Shown piece by piece: positions 8,396 to 15,405 of a stretch of DNA of 36,127 nt. The notes below the pieces were generated by a model. That model searched no databases and was not told the DNA's origin. It worked only from the letters and a program-made list of their open reading frames with translations. Position numbers and translations under genes: made by a program. The stretch comes from Terriglobia bacterium (GTDB lineage: Bacteria > Acidobacteriota > Terriglobia > Bryobacterales > Bryobacteraceae), in assembly GCA_020073615.1 (NCBI GenBank), contig JAIQEX010000068.1, forward strand, positions 1 through 36,127, given 5' to 3'. Each line of letters starts with the position of its first letter. The stretch's first letter is position 1.

Positions 8396-8773
8396 TCAGC
8401 CGTCCACCGCCGCGAAATCGCTCGCGTTGTGGGTGGCCAAAGGCACATTCAACTGCAGGGCTGTAGCTGCGATCCAGGCATCGGCGAATGTTATCGGCCG
8501 CCCCTTCTTCTCACAGCCGTTCTTGATCCGCGCCCACGTGCGAGCAGTCTCGGTGTCTGGCAAGAGGGGTGTAAAGCGGGCGAGAAAGCGGCGCATCAGA
8601 TCGCGCCGGCCAGCACCCCAATTCTTCGCTTCCATGCCGTACTCGATTTCGGCAAGCGTGATCAGCGAAACCGCTAATGGTCTGCCTGCGAGAAGGGCTT
8701 GGTAGGCTGGGGCTAGGAAGTGACCCTTGAACAGGAAGGAGACGACGTCCGTATCTGGCGTTGTGGGTTCCAT
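8396..8773 (-). CDS. VapC-like PIN-domain ribonuclease toxin
   Basis: A 125-residue PIN-domain protein of normal VapC length. The acidic residues that bind metal are recognisable: an Asp near the N-terminus in the TPDTDVVSFLF strand, Glu in LAEIEYGM at about residue 44, and Asp in the ITFADAWIAATA helix around residue 98, followed by the usual PLATHNASDF ending. PIN toxins cleave RNA (often tRNA or rRNA) and are held inactive by a co-encoded antitoxin. The start is ATG at 8773, sharing a base with the stop of the upstream small gene, the tight coupling expected for toxin-antitoxin operons. It lies between the two copies of the lipase-maturation-factor tail, which suggests horizontal arrival. 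A gene symbol vapC is by family only. Confidence 0.85.
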   Translation of the reverse strand: MEPTTPDTDVVSFLFKGHFLAPAYQALLAGRPLAVSLITLAEIEYGMEAKNWGAGRRDLMRRFLARFTPLLPDTETARTWARIKNGCEKKGRPITFADAWIAATALQLNVPLATHNASDFAAVDG

Positions 8774-8964
8774 CACAGAGTGACAGGTCGAGGGACTGCC
8801 CTGCGCAGAGACCGGATCAGCGACACGAATTCTTCCGCCCCTGCCGGGTCATGTTCGGTATCGGTTTGCAGGTCTTCCACAGTGACCGGCGGCTTAAGGA
8901 CAACCCCTGCCGGAAGCCGTACCTGATCCCCTCCCGCTTCGGTTCTTTCGGTCCCTTGTGGCAC
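8773..8964 (-). CDS. Probable antitoxin partner of the VapC-like toxin
   Basis: A 63-residue acidic protein directly upstream of the PIN toxin, its TGA overlapping the toxin's ATG. It starts at GTG (8964). The frame is open a little further upstream (KLKIEV precedes) without a standard start, so the N-terminus is uncertain. A beta-rich start (DQVRLPAGVVLKPPVTV) and an acidic helical tail (EDLQTDTEHDPAGAEEFVSLIRSL) fit an AbrB- or Phd-like antitoxin with a C-terminal toxin-wrapping segment, but the DNA-binding half is weak. The assignment rests mainly on position and size. A TAAACT box ends 10 nt before the GTG. Confidence 0.55.
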   Translation of the reverse strand: MPQGTERTEAGGDQVRLPAGVVLKPPVTVEDLQTDTEHDPAGAEEFVSLIRSLRRAVPRPVTL

Positions 8965-9035
8965 CTCGATTTTCAGTTTAGCCCAACAAGCTTGCCTATG
9001 CGTAAGTGGCCGACGATCTCCGGGGACCTCGGTAG

Positions 9036-9207
9036 TGCAAGGCGAGGCGGTCGCGTTGCGCCTGTTGCGCTACAACCCGTTTCCCAAAGGCCGCCGCGCT
9101 ATGTGCGCGCCCGCGTGTACCTGTACCACTTCACGCGCTGGGGCGAACGCGGCTGGTGGCGGCGGGAAGATCGCGGAATTTATTTTCCGCCGGTGGGGAT
9201 GCCGTAG
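9036..9207 (+). pseudogene. Lipase maturation factor 3' fragment, direct repeat copy B
   Basis: 172 bp matching the last 173 bp of the intact gene at 7870-8042. The readable tail (RYVRARVYLYHFTRWGERGW..., ending PVGMP) is conserved at the protein level although many codons differ, but one base is missing in the AAAGG run, which breaks the frame. No upstream part of the gene is present. Divergence that is mostly silent suggests the tail of a second, once-functional paralogue rather than a fresh duplication. Confidence 0.85.
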
Positions 9208-9272
9208 GGTTGTCCTGCGAAGGAGATTCGGTGTTGCCGCGAAACCGCTTGCTCAGGGAGCGCCCTCTGGGC

Positions 9273-9304
9273 CGGCTCCGGTCGGAGCCGCCGCCACGCG
9301 TGGC
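9273..9304. terminator. Two back-to-back palindromes, possible bidirectional terminator
   Basis: Positions 9273-9290 are an 8-bp inverted repeat with a 2-nt centre (CGGCTCCG-GT-CGGAGCCG). Positions 9293-9304 are a perfect 12-bp palindrome (GCCACGCGTGGC). They lie between a plus-strand gene fragment and a minus-strand gene, where a shared terminator would be expected. No T-run is present. Confidence 0.35.
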
Positions 9305-9366
9305 TTGCCGCGCAGCGTTCACGGATGTCATTGCATCTTCCGGAACTCGTCCAGGCTGATTCCGAG

Positions 9367-9564
9367 TTAAGCCAGGTCTGCAGGCAGCGATAACCCCTTC
9401 TCACCGTATTCAGCGGCAATCATCTCAAACACGCCGGCGAGCTCGGCCAAGGCTTCTTCTCGCGTCGGCATGAGCGCATAACATCCACGAATCGCAGGCA
9501 CTTCCGCTACCCAGCCGTCGGGCTGGTTGCGATACAAGACTACTTTGTAGTCGTCAAGGCTCAT
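9367..9564 (-). CDS. HicB-like antitoxin-type protein, probably truncated by a nonsense mutation
   Basis: A 65-residue HicB-family protein (MSLDDYKVVLYRNQPDGW, then VAEVPAIRGCYALMPTREEALAEL). The ATG at 9564 is preceded by GGAGG with ideal spacing. The partial RNase-H-like fold typical of HicB is complete to residue about 60. Directly after the TAA stop the same frame continues with LGISLDEFRKMQ and a second stop at 9328, so the native C-terminus may have been longer. No HicA toxin gene is adjacent; the gene is either a solitary HicB-like regulator or the survivor of a broken module. Confidence 0.75.
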   Translation of the reverse strand: MSLDDYKVVLYRNQPDGWVAEVPAIRGCYALMPTREEALAELAGVFEMIAAEYGEKGLSLPADLA

Positions 9565-9671
9565 GCCACCTCCAATCGTACGCTTCTCCCCGACCTGGCT
9601 GGGAAAGGAAAGGCGCGCACAGCGGTTACGCGATAGAATCCGGCCGGCACCAGCTTCGCGATGCCAGTACC

Positions 9672-10325
9672 CTAGCTCCGCATGCGCAGCAGCAGGTAGA
9701 CGCCGGCGAGGCCGAAAACCACGTCGGGCGCCCAGGCGGCCATGGCGGGCGGGAGCTGGTTGACTTCGCCGATCTTCTCGAACAGCGTTCCAATGCCCCA
9801 GTAGGCCACGGCGATGGCGATGCTGACGCCGATGCCCGTCATGGCGCCGCGGCTGCCCACCAGGAAACCGAAGGGCACGGCGATCAGGGCCATGATCAGG
9901 GCGAACAGCGGCACGGAAAACTTGCGGTAAAACTGCACGCGCAGGCGCACGGTGTCGAAGCCGCTTTGCTGCAGGTCGCCGATGTAGCGGTCCAGTTGGC
10001 GGAAGTTCATCTGCTTGTCGGCCACCGCTTCCTTGAGGAAGTAATCGGGTGGCTCGCTCAGCCCGGGGAAGGTGGCGGCCTGAAAATCGTGGCGCGGGGA
10101 CCGTTCGTTGGCGCTTTGGAAATCGCTGCTCCAGCCGTTCTCGAAAATCCAGGTCTTCACCGAGGGGCTCCAATAGGCGCGCTCGGCCAGGATCTGCCGC
10201 GTGAGTTGAAACGAGTTGGGGTCCAGCTCGAAGACGTTCACCCCGGCCATCACCTTGGCCGCGGTGTCGAAATACTTGTAGTAGTAGATGCGCGACCCGC
10301 TGCCCATGATCCACTTAAAGGCACG
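9672..10325 (-). pseudogene. lptG C-terminal half (LPS-export permease, YjgP/YjgQ family), 5' end missing
   Basis: 217 residues homologous to the end of LptG: WIMGSGSRIYYYKYFD (start of the preserved beta-jellyroll part), FELDPNSFQLTRQ, then helices RVQFYRKFSVPLFALIMALIAV, GAMTGIGVSIAIAVAYWGIG and a last helix ending LLRMRS. LptG helps pull lipopolysaccharide out of the inner membrane. The first transmembrane helices and half of the jellyroll are absent: upstream of about 10325 the sequence switches to an unrelated, lower-GC gene remnant. The open frame runs on to 10451 through that remnant without an LptG-like residue. This copy should be inactive, so a functional one is needed elsewhere in the genome. 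Confidence 0.85.
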
Positions 10326-10332
10326 TTCCTGA

Positions 10333-11337
10333 CTACGTCGACTTGAGAAACTTAATGCCTTCCGTGATCTCACCGATATCGACCAATAACAAGTGGCCCA
10401 CTCGCCGCCTATCTTCATGGCCGACATCCTCCTGAACCAAACGGTTGACAACCAACTCGCGAAGTATGCCGTAACAGAATCTGTTAAATCTGTTCTTCTC
10501 CACGTATTTATAGATTTGTTCTATCTCATTCATCGGAAATGCCTGAAAGTGATCTAACTTGATTGACAAGTCGATAAAAGCCACTGAGCGTTTGGCCTCC
10601 TCGCTTCGCAGAACATTTCGATATGTTTCTGCGAGCTCCTCGCTTCCAACGGCGCCCGACACTCGCCGAATTATGGAATAAGTACATCCTGTAATGACTC
10701 GAATCATAAATGTGTCGGTGTCGCTTGCCAACTCACTATCCAATTCAATTCGCCTCTGCTCCTTAAGGAGCGTCGCTAAGTACTCGCGTAAGGTTTCCAC
10801 ATTAGCCTCCGATATGGCCAATAGAGCACTCAGCACGCGCAGGCCTAGCGAGTAGCATTCCTGCGCAACTCTTGTCTTGAGACCGGCCCTCAAAACGTTG
10901 GGGAAATTGCGAAGCACTTGGCCAAGGACCTGCAACGTCTTGAAGGCTATGTTCATTTTCTTGAGGTGGTCCAGATCTTCGTTATACGCGACATCACGAT
11001 TACGATCATCCATTGGTTCCGGCGTCGCGTTCAGTTCCTCCTCGTCGATCTGCTCGCTATGACGCTCGCGGTGCACGTAGATATCCTCTTCCGCTATGAG
11101 TATTGGCTTGGCAGGCGCGAGGTACAGTCGATTCAGAAATTCGACTTCGCCCTCAAGTGCGCAGACAGTGTATCCGCCGTAGATCATTTTCGCGTTGCTC
11201 AATATGTGTTCAATCGTGGCGACATCGTGAGTGAAGTACAGGTAAAAAATCAAAATGTTGACATAAGGCTCATAATAAAGATGATCAGCAATATTGTATA
11301 TCGGGCTCTGAGCAGGAATCTGTAAGACCCCCCGGTT
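10333..11337 (-). pseudogene. C-terminal remnant of a large defence-type protein (STAND-NTPase-like, tentative)
   Basis: An uninterrupted frame of 334 residues with no plausible start: it is open from the stop at 11338 and the first candidate codon is a TTG at 11253, inside conserved-looking sequence (IYNIADHLYYEPYVNI precedes it). The protein is helical, with segments such as AFKTLQVLGQVLRNFP, QECYSLGLRVLSALLAI and FIDLSIKLDHFQAFP. From memory these resemble the C-terminal helical part of large STAND/NACHT-like NTPases from defence islands; I cannot verify this. The stretch is clearly lower in GC than its neighbours, which supports transfer. It ends a few bases before the lptG remnant, so it or its carrier probably broke lptG. 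Confidence 0.5.
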
Positions 11338-11742
11338 TTATTGGGTTTCCTGGGTTTGGCGCCGACGGGCTAACCAGGTTCCACGGCCCTGGAAGTGAGT
11401 CGTCACCAATGTTCACCGACCTTTCGGCGCTCTCTTGCATTGATCGGCGCCGCCGACGGAAATCGCCCGTTTCCGTCGATGCCGTCGACCGCCATGGTCC
11501 AACACATCGGGGAACGCAAGCGCGGGCAGCACCTCAGCTCGCCAACTCAATCGGATGGTACGATGGCTCGCACGGGGCGATCAGGGAAGGCCAAACCGCC
11601 CCGAAGATACCGTCAAATAAGGGGTTACATCTGCCATCAGCCCCCGTACAATCCGCGAATTCCAGTATTCAAGGCTTTCAGAGACTGCGCTGCTCTCAGC
11701 AGATAGTTGCCTCAGATCGGCCGTTCAGGACCGGAATCCTAA
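11338..11742. other. About 400 bp without a recognisable gene
   Basis: Several overlapping frames are open here but none has convincing composition, start signal or family pattern. No terminal inverted repeats or transposase remnants were found by eye. It separates the defence-type remnant (minus strand) from the fragment at 11743-12219 (plus strand). Confidence 0.5.
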
Positions 11743-12219
11743 AGCCAGCAATCCCAGGAAGGGCAAAGCGCTCAAGTCTCCGCCAATTGGCGGTTTCTCC
11801 GAATTCTCGCGCAGAGCCGGAAAGTATATGCGAGAGCTGGGTCTAGCGATACCGTCAGAGTACTGATTAAGAACTCGGGCCGAACACCGGCTCTCAACTT
11901 CAACCCATCTGTCGGTATTTCCCAATCTGAGTCTGCTGCCAAGTTCACCCCCACTTTCCGAAGATACGAAGCTTCGGCCGCTGCTGGCGGAATAATTCAA
12001 CCACAGGACTCGGTACAGGTGCCGACAGGCGGCGGCCACATCTTTACAGAAGAGGATATTCGGGTACTGAAGGACGGCACGTATACGCTTTATCTTTATG
12101 GCATAGCCAGTTATCAAGATATCTTCAATCAGACCCACTCTACGAGTTGGTGTTTGACACTCTCTAGATCCCTGGATTCCTTCAGCCCATGTAGGGGTGC
12201 TTACAACAATGCAAACTAG
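11743..12219 (+). pseudogene. C-terminal fragment of an unrecognised conserved-looking protein
   Basis: 158 codons are open from the stop at 11740 to TGC...AACTAG at 12219, with no ATG; the first GTG lies two-thirds of the way along (12019). The translation looks like real protein: an immunoglobulin-like strand pattern (DTVRVLIKNSGRTPALNF), then KDGTYTLYLYGIASYQDIF, HSTSWC and a final CRGAYNNAN. The NSGRTPALN and Y.D.F..H.T..C signatures are ones I associate with small membrane-anchored hypothetical proteins that begin with one or two transmembrane helices. That N-terminal anchor is missing here, so I call it a remnant. Confidence 0.5.
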
Positions 12220-12249
12220 CAGCGCTGTCCACCGGCCGATAACTGGGTA

Positions 12250-12483
12250 TTGGACTGGGCCCCGGAAGATGGCGGGTGGATTATATCGGCACAAGGTATG
12301 GCGGGTCGAACATCCGGCGCCAGCCGGTCGCCGGCGGTTCCCCGTGGCAGATTACCGAGTTCGCATCCGGCCTGATCTTCAATTTCGCATGGACGCCAGA
12401 CGGGAAAAAGCTGGCCCTGGCGCGGGCCAAGCAGGATCCGGGACGTGCTCTTGATTCGCAACGTCGCCGGACGGGCCCGGTAG
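12250..12483 (+). pseudogene. TolB/WD40-like tail of a Ser/Thr-kinase-type or transcription-activator-type protein, frameshifted
   Basis: Three blocks match the last beta-propeller blade of eukaryotic-like kinases with TolB/WD40 C-termini: LDWAPEDGGWII from 12250, then GGSNIRRQPVAGGSPWQIT and FNFAWTPDGKKLALAR in another frame, then DVLLIRNVAGRAR and the stop at 12481, back in the first frame. Two compensating frameshifts are therefore present. Everything upstream (kinase and remaining blades) is missing. The promoter-like box of the next gene begins 5 nt after the stop. Confidence 0.7.
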
Positions 12484-12487
12484 TCTG

Positions 12488-12493
12488 TATCAT
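12488..12493 (+). promoter_or_regulatory. Candidate -10 box (TATCAT) for the TfoX-like gene
   Basis: TATCAT ends 7 nt before the ATG at 12501, the spacing expected if transcription starts on the start codon. No -35 match at the usual distance and no ribosome binding site. Confidence 0.45.
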
Positions 12494-12500
12494 AAGTCCG

Positions 12501-12947
12501 ATGCCGAAGCCTCGCCGCCATACAGCTTCGCTCCCGCGGGACGACGGCCCCTTTGCCGTCAAACAGCGCAAGGCCGCTCCGCACGAGTTCGTGCTCGAGG
12601 CGCTGGCTGCGCTGTCGCCCAGGACGCACGCTATGTTCGGGTGCCTCGCGGTCTATGTGGAGGACAAGATTGTCCTGGTGCTGCGCGACAAGCGCGACGG
12701 AACGGCAGACGATGGGGTGTGGCTCGCCACCACCAAGGAGCACCACGAGAGTCTGCGCCGCGAGCTCCCGAGCATGCGATCCATTCAGGCACTCGGGAAG
12801 GAGGTAACGGGCTGGCAGGTCCTGCCGGCCGTTGCGCCGGATTTCGAGGAGGCGGCGATTCGCGCCTGCGAGTTGATCCTTGCCGGGGACCCTCGCATCG
12901 GCAAGGTGCCGAAAGCTCGGCGGCGCCGGGGTCCGGCCTTGAGTTGA
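12501..12947 (+). CDS. TfoX-N-domain-like small protein
   Basis: 148 residues starting MPKPRRHTASLPR. I chose the ATG at 12501; the frame is open further upstream but only through the frameshifted TolB-like remnant. After a basic leader, residues about 28-130 read as the compact alpha/beta TfoX N-terminal fold: HEFVLEALAAL, a GCLAVYVEDKIVLVLRD hairpin, then WLATTKEHHESLR, SIQALGKEVTGWQVLP and a final helix (EEAAIRACELILAGD). A basic tail (PKARRRRG) follows. The TfoX family includes a competence regulator, but stand-alone N-domain proteins have no settled role. It looks intact and may be leaderless. Confidence 0.7.
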   Translation: MPKPRRHTASLPRDDGPFAVKQRKAAPHEFVLEALAALSPRTHAMFGCLAVYVEDKIVLVLRDKRDGTADDGVWLATTKEHHESLRRELPSMRSIQALGKEVTGWQVLPAVAPDFEEAAIRACELILAGDPRIGKVPKARRRRGPALS

Positions 12948-12993
12948 GGACGCCCGTGATCGTCCCGAACATCCCGGCGGGAGCCGCGCGCGC

Positions 12994-12999
12994 TAGGAT
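12994..12999 (+). promoter_or_regulatory. Candidate -10 box (TAGGAT) for hicB
   Basis: TAGGAT ends 8 nt before the ATG at 13008, again compatible with a leaderless transcript. No clear -35. Confidence 0.4.
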
Positions 13000-13007
13000 G
13001 TTGGTGG

Positions 13008-13229
13008 ATGACGGGCAAGGTTAGCGTCGTAATCGAACAGGACGAGCAGGGCTGCTACGCGTGGTGCCCGGCACTGAAAGGATGCCAATCGCAAGGCAGG
13101 ACGATCGAGGAGACCCTTGCCAATATCCGCGAGGCAATCGGACTCTTCCTGGAGACGCTGACCGATGAAGAGCGCTCGGCGGCGCTGAGCCAGGAGATTC
13201 TGACCACCGCGGTCGAAGTTCATGCCTAA
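13008..13229 (+). CDS. HicB-family antitoxin
   Basis: 73 residues with the full HicB pattern: MTGKVSVVIEQDEQG, YAWCPALKGCQSQGRT, then the helix EETLANIREAIGLFLETL and a short acidic tail (TDEERSAAL). HicB normally blocks the HicA mRNA interferase and may regulate its own promoter. The stop overlaps the start of a hicA-like frame (ATG at 13222), the usual coupling, but that toxin frame is cut short after about 20 family-like residues. The antitoxin therefore appears orphaned here. It is convergent with lysA. Confidence 0.85.
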   Translation: MTGKVSVVIEQDEQGCYAWCPALKGCQSQGRTIEETLANIREAIGLFLETLTDEERSAALSQEILTTAVEVHA

Positions 13230-13320
13230 GCCGCCGCGCCTGACTGCGGCGGATGCCGAAGCGAAGCTGTTGAAAGCCGGCTTCGTTTATACCGTCTCGC
13301 CGCGCACCAAGTCCTCGTAG
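13222..13320 (+). pseudogene. hicA toxin, truncated at the end of lysA
   Basis: 32 codons: MPKPPRLTAADAEAKLLKAGF is a good HicA N-terminus. The family then needs the strand with the catalytic histidine (typically GSHH), which is absent. Similarity stops within a few residues of the point where the minus-strand lysA ends (13287); the last dozen residues are simply the antisense of the lysA 3' end. The double-stranded-RNA-binding-like fold cannot form, so the toxin should be inactive. Confidence 0.8.
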
Positions 13321-14525
13321 GTTTCGCGGCGGCGGATCACACGGTATTGCGCGCCTTCCACCAATATTTCCGGGGCGCGCGGGCGCGAGTTGTAGTTGGA
13401 GGACTGCACGAAGCCGTAGGCGCCGGCGGTGGCCACCGCCAGGAAATCGCCGGGCATGGCGTTGGCCATCTCGCGGTCGCGCGCCAGGAAATCGCCGGTT
13501 TCGCAGACCGGTCCCACCAGGTCGGCGGTCACCGGTGGGAGCGCGTTGCGGCGCACCGGCAGGATGTCGTGGTGCGCGCGATAGAGCGCCGGGCGGATCA
13601 GGTCGTTCATGGCCGCGTCCACCACCACGAATTCCTTGTGCCCGTTTTTCTTGCGGTAGAGCACGCGCGTCAGCAGGACGCCCGCCGGGCCGGCGATGGA
13701 GCGGCCGGGCTCGACCATCACCTTCAGGCCGCTCGAGCGCAAGCGGGCCGCCAGGCTTTCGACGAACGGGCCGATGGCCGGCGTCCGCTCGCTCGCCTGG
13801 TAGGCCACGCCCAGGCCGCCGCCGAGATCGACGTGACGGATCGGGTCGCCCTGCGCGCGCAATTGGGCGGCGAGCGAGAGGACCCGGTCCACCGCCTCCA
13901 GGATGGGGCTGGGATCGAGCATCTGCGAGCCGATGTGGCAGCTCACGCCCTCGGCCGCAACATGCGGCAGCCGCCGCGCCCGCTCGTAGACCGCGCTCGC
14001 CTCGGCCATGGGGATGCCGAACTTGTGGCGGTTGAGCCCGGTCGAGATGTAAGGATGGGTGGCGGCGTCCACGTCGGGATTGACACGGATGGAGAAGCCC
14101 GCCTTGACGCCGCGCCGCGCGGCCATGGCATCGACCAGCGCCAGCTCCGCCTCCGATTCGCAGTTGAAGCTGTGAATGCCGCTCGAGAGCGCATATTCCA
14201 CTTCGTCCGCCGTCTTGCCGACGCCCGAAAAGACGACTCTCGACGGGTCGCCGCCGGCGCGCAGGACACGGAACAACTCGCCGCCGGACACGATATCGAA
14301 GCCCGCACCGGCTTGGGCGAGCAGCGCCAGCACGGCCAGGGACGAATTGGCTTTCACGGCGTAGCACACGGCATGCGGCAGATCGCCGAACGCCTGGTCG
14401 TAGGCGCGGTAGTTATCGAGGATGGTCTGGCGCGAGTACACATACGCCGGAGTGCCGGCGTGCCGGGCGAGGTCCGCCAGCGGGACCTGTTCGCAGTAGA
14501 GGTCATTCCCTGAGTAATGGAACAT
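13287..14525 (-). CDS. Diaminopimelate decarboxylase
   Basis: A 412-residue PLP enzyme of alanine-racemase-like fold type III that converts meso-diaminopimelate to lysine, the last step of lysine synthesis. Visible motifs: the PLP lysine K58 in CYAVKANSSL, the HIGSQ loop at 197-201, the phosphate-binding GGGLGV at 235-240, EPGRSIAG at 272-279, and CETGD at 341-345 supplying the active-site cysteine from the partner subunit of the dimer. Length is normal and the frame intact. The start ATG at 14525 gives the standard N-terminus; no strong ribosome binding site is seen. It is divergent from the secreted-protein gene at 14620 and convergent with the hicB/hicA remnant, whose truncation coincides with its 3' end. 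Confidence 0.95.
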   Translation of the reverse strand: MFHYSGNDLYCEQVPLADLARHAGTPAYVYSRQTILDNYRAYDQAFGDLPHAVCYAVKANSSLAVLALLAQAGAGFDIVSGGELFRVLRAGGDPSRVVFSGVGKTADEVEYALSSGIHSFNCESEAELALVDAMAARRGVKAGFSIRVNPDVDAATHPYISTGLNRHKFGIPMAEASAVYERARRLPHVAAEGVSCHIGSQMLDPSPILEAVDRVLSLAAQLRAQGDPIRHVDLGGGLGVAYQASERTPAIGPFVESLAARLRSSGLKVMVEPGRSIAGPAGVLLTRVLYRKKNGHKEFVVVDAAMNDLIRPALYRAHHDILPVRRNALPPVTADLVGPVCETGDFLARDREMANAMPGDFLAVATAGAYGFVQSSNYNSRPRAPEILVEGAQYRVIRRRETYEDLVRGETV

Positions 14526-14588
14526 GGGTGGGTGAAATCAAAGTATGGCACGCGCCAGGGCCGCGCCGTAAGATGGTGCGGCGTGGCG

Positions 14589-14594
14589 TATAAT
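14589..14594 (+). promoter_or_regulatory. Candidate -10 box (TATAAT)
   Basis: A perfect TATAAT lies 25 nt before the ATG at 14620, and GGAGGG (14609-14614) provides a ribosome binding site 5 nt before that ATG. The -35 region is weak. This gene has a conventional leader, unlike several others in the window. Confidence 0.5.
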
Positions 14595-14619
14595 CGGTGG
14601 ACTGCGTTGGAGGGATCTT

Positions 14620-15405
14620 ATGGTGCTGCGCTCAATTGCAGTCCTGGCGGCCGTGGTGGTGCTGCCGGCGGCCGGACAGAACCAAAAGAGGATTGGCGAG
14701 ATTCAAACCCTGGCGGGCTGTTGGTCCCGCCAGACCCAGGTCCTGAAACAGCGGGACACGGTGTATCTCAAGGATGAGATCAAATACTGTGGCGTGCCCC
14801 TGAAAAAGACCGACCGCATTGTCATTCGATTCGATCGCACCACGACGCCGTATGACCGTCCCTACGAATGTGCCGTAGCCGGCATCTGTGACGGGGGTGC
14901 GCCCCTGTGGCTGGAAGGTGCAAACTCCGTTCCCGACCCGCCCCCGGGAGGACCCTTGCTGAGCGCGCCGCCGGCCACAGCCAGCGTGGGCTCGCACGAC
15001 GAGGTCATCGTACAGGGCGGCTCCGCCACATGGGCCACGCTGCATATCGGGAGCATCCATTTCTGCCTGTATGTGGACGGGAAGGCCGGCGCATGCAACG
15101 ACGATGTCCGATCGCTCGCGCCGGGACTCTATGGCATCTACCGGAAAAACGGTCCGGCTGGCGGGTTGTCCGGGTTCGGCCTGGGGCGGCGTTATGAGGG
15201 TTCGGGAGAGGCGGGTTCGATCCTCGGGCTGGTGGGGGTCGCGGCGCGGGATTCCATGGTGCTGGCCAAGTGGGACGTCATTCCGGAACCCTACAAGAAA
15301 GACCAATCCCCCGCCACCGTGCGGGAACGGCGTGCCTATCTGTTGAAACTCTTCAAGAGCGACGCGGCGGGAGAAGCGTCGCGCAAACAGGAAGAACCTC
15401 AGTGA
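14620..15405 (+). CDS. Secreted protein of unknown function, paired with a CHASE2 protein
   Basis: 261 residues with an N-terminal signal peptide (hydrophobic SIAVLAAVVVLPAAG, likely cleaved near AAGQ) and no other membrane segment. The mature part has paired cysteines (about C29, C53, C79 and C85), a beta-rich middle (HDEVIVQGGSATWATLHIG), a Gly-rich loop region (LSGFGLGRRYEGSGEAG) and a helical basic tail (VRERRAYLLKLFKSD). No domain recognised. The TGA overlaps the GTG of the downstream CHASE2 gene, so the two are translationally coupled and probably act together at the envelope, perhaps as an extracytoplasmic ligand carrier or sensor partner. That role is inference only. Confidence 0.7.
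   Translation: MVLRSIAVLAAVVVLPAAGQNQKRIGEIQTLAGCWSRQTQVLKQRDTVYLKDEIKYCGVPLKKTDRIVIRFDRTTTPYDRPYECAVAGICDGGAPLWLEGANSVPDPPPGGPLLSAPPATASVGSHDEVIVQGGSATWATLHIGSIHFCLYVDGKAGACNDDVRSLAPGLYGIYRKNGPAGGLSGFGLGRRYEGSGEAGSILGLVGVAARDSMVLAKWDVIPEPYKKDQSPATVRERRAYLLKLFKSDAAGEASRKQEEPQ

Noticed and set aside
11725-12294. A 189-codon minus-strand frame over the unknown tail
   Set aside because: The plus-strand translation has a much better protein pattern; no start signal or family on the minus strand.
12276-12947. One 223-codon gene joining the TolB-like fragment to the TfoX-like protein
   Set aside because: They are in the same frame by chance: the TolB-like part ends in another frame at 12481, and the TfoX-like protein has its own promoter-like box and ATG.
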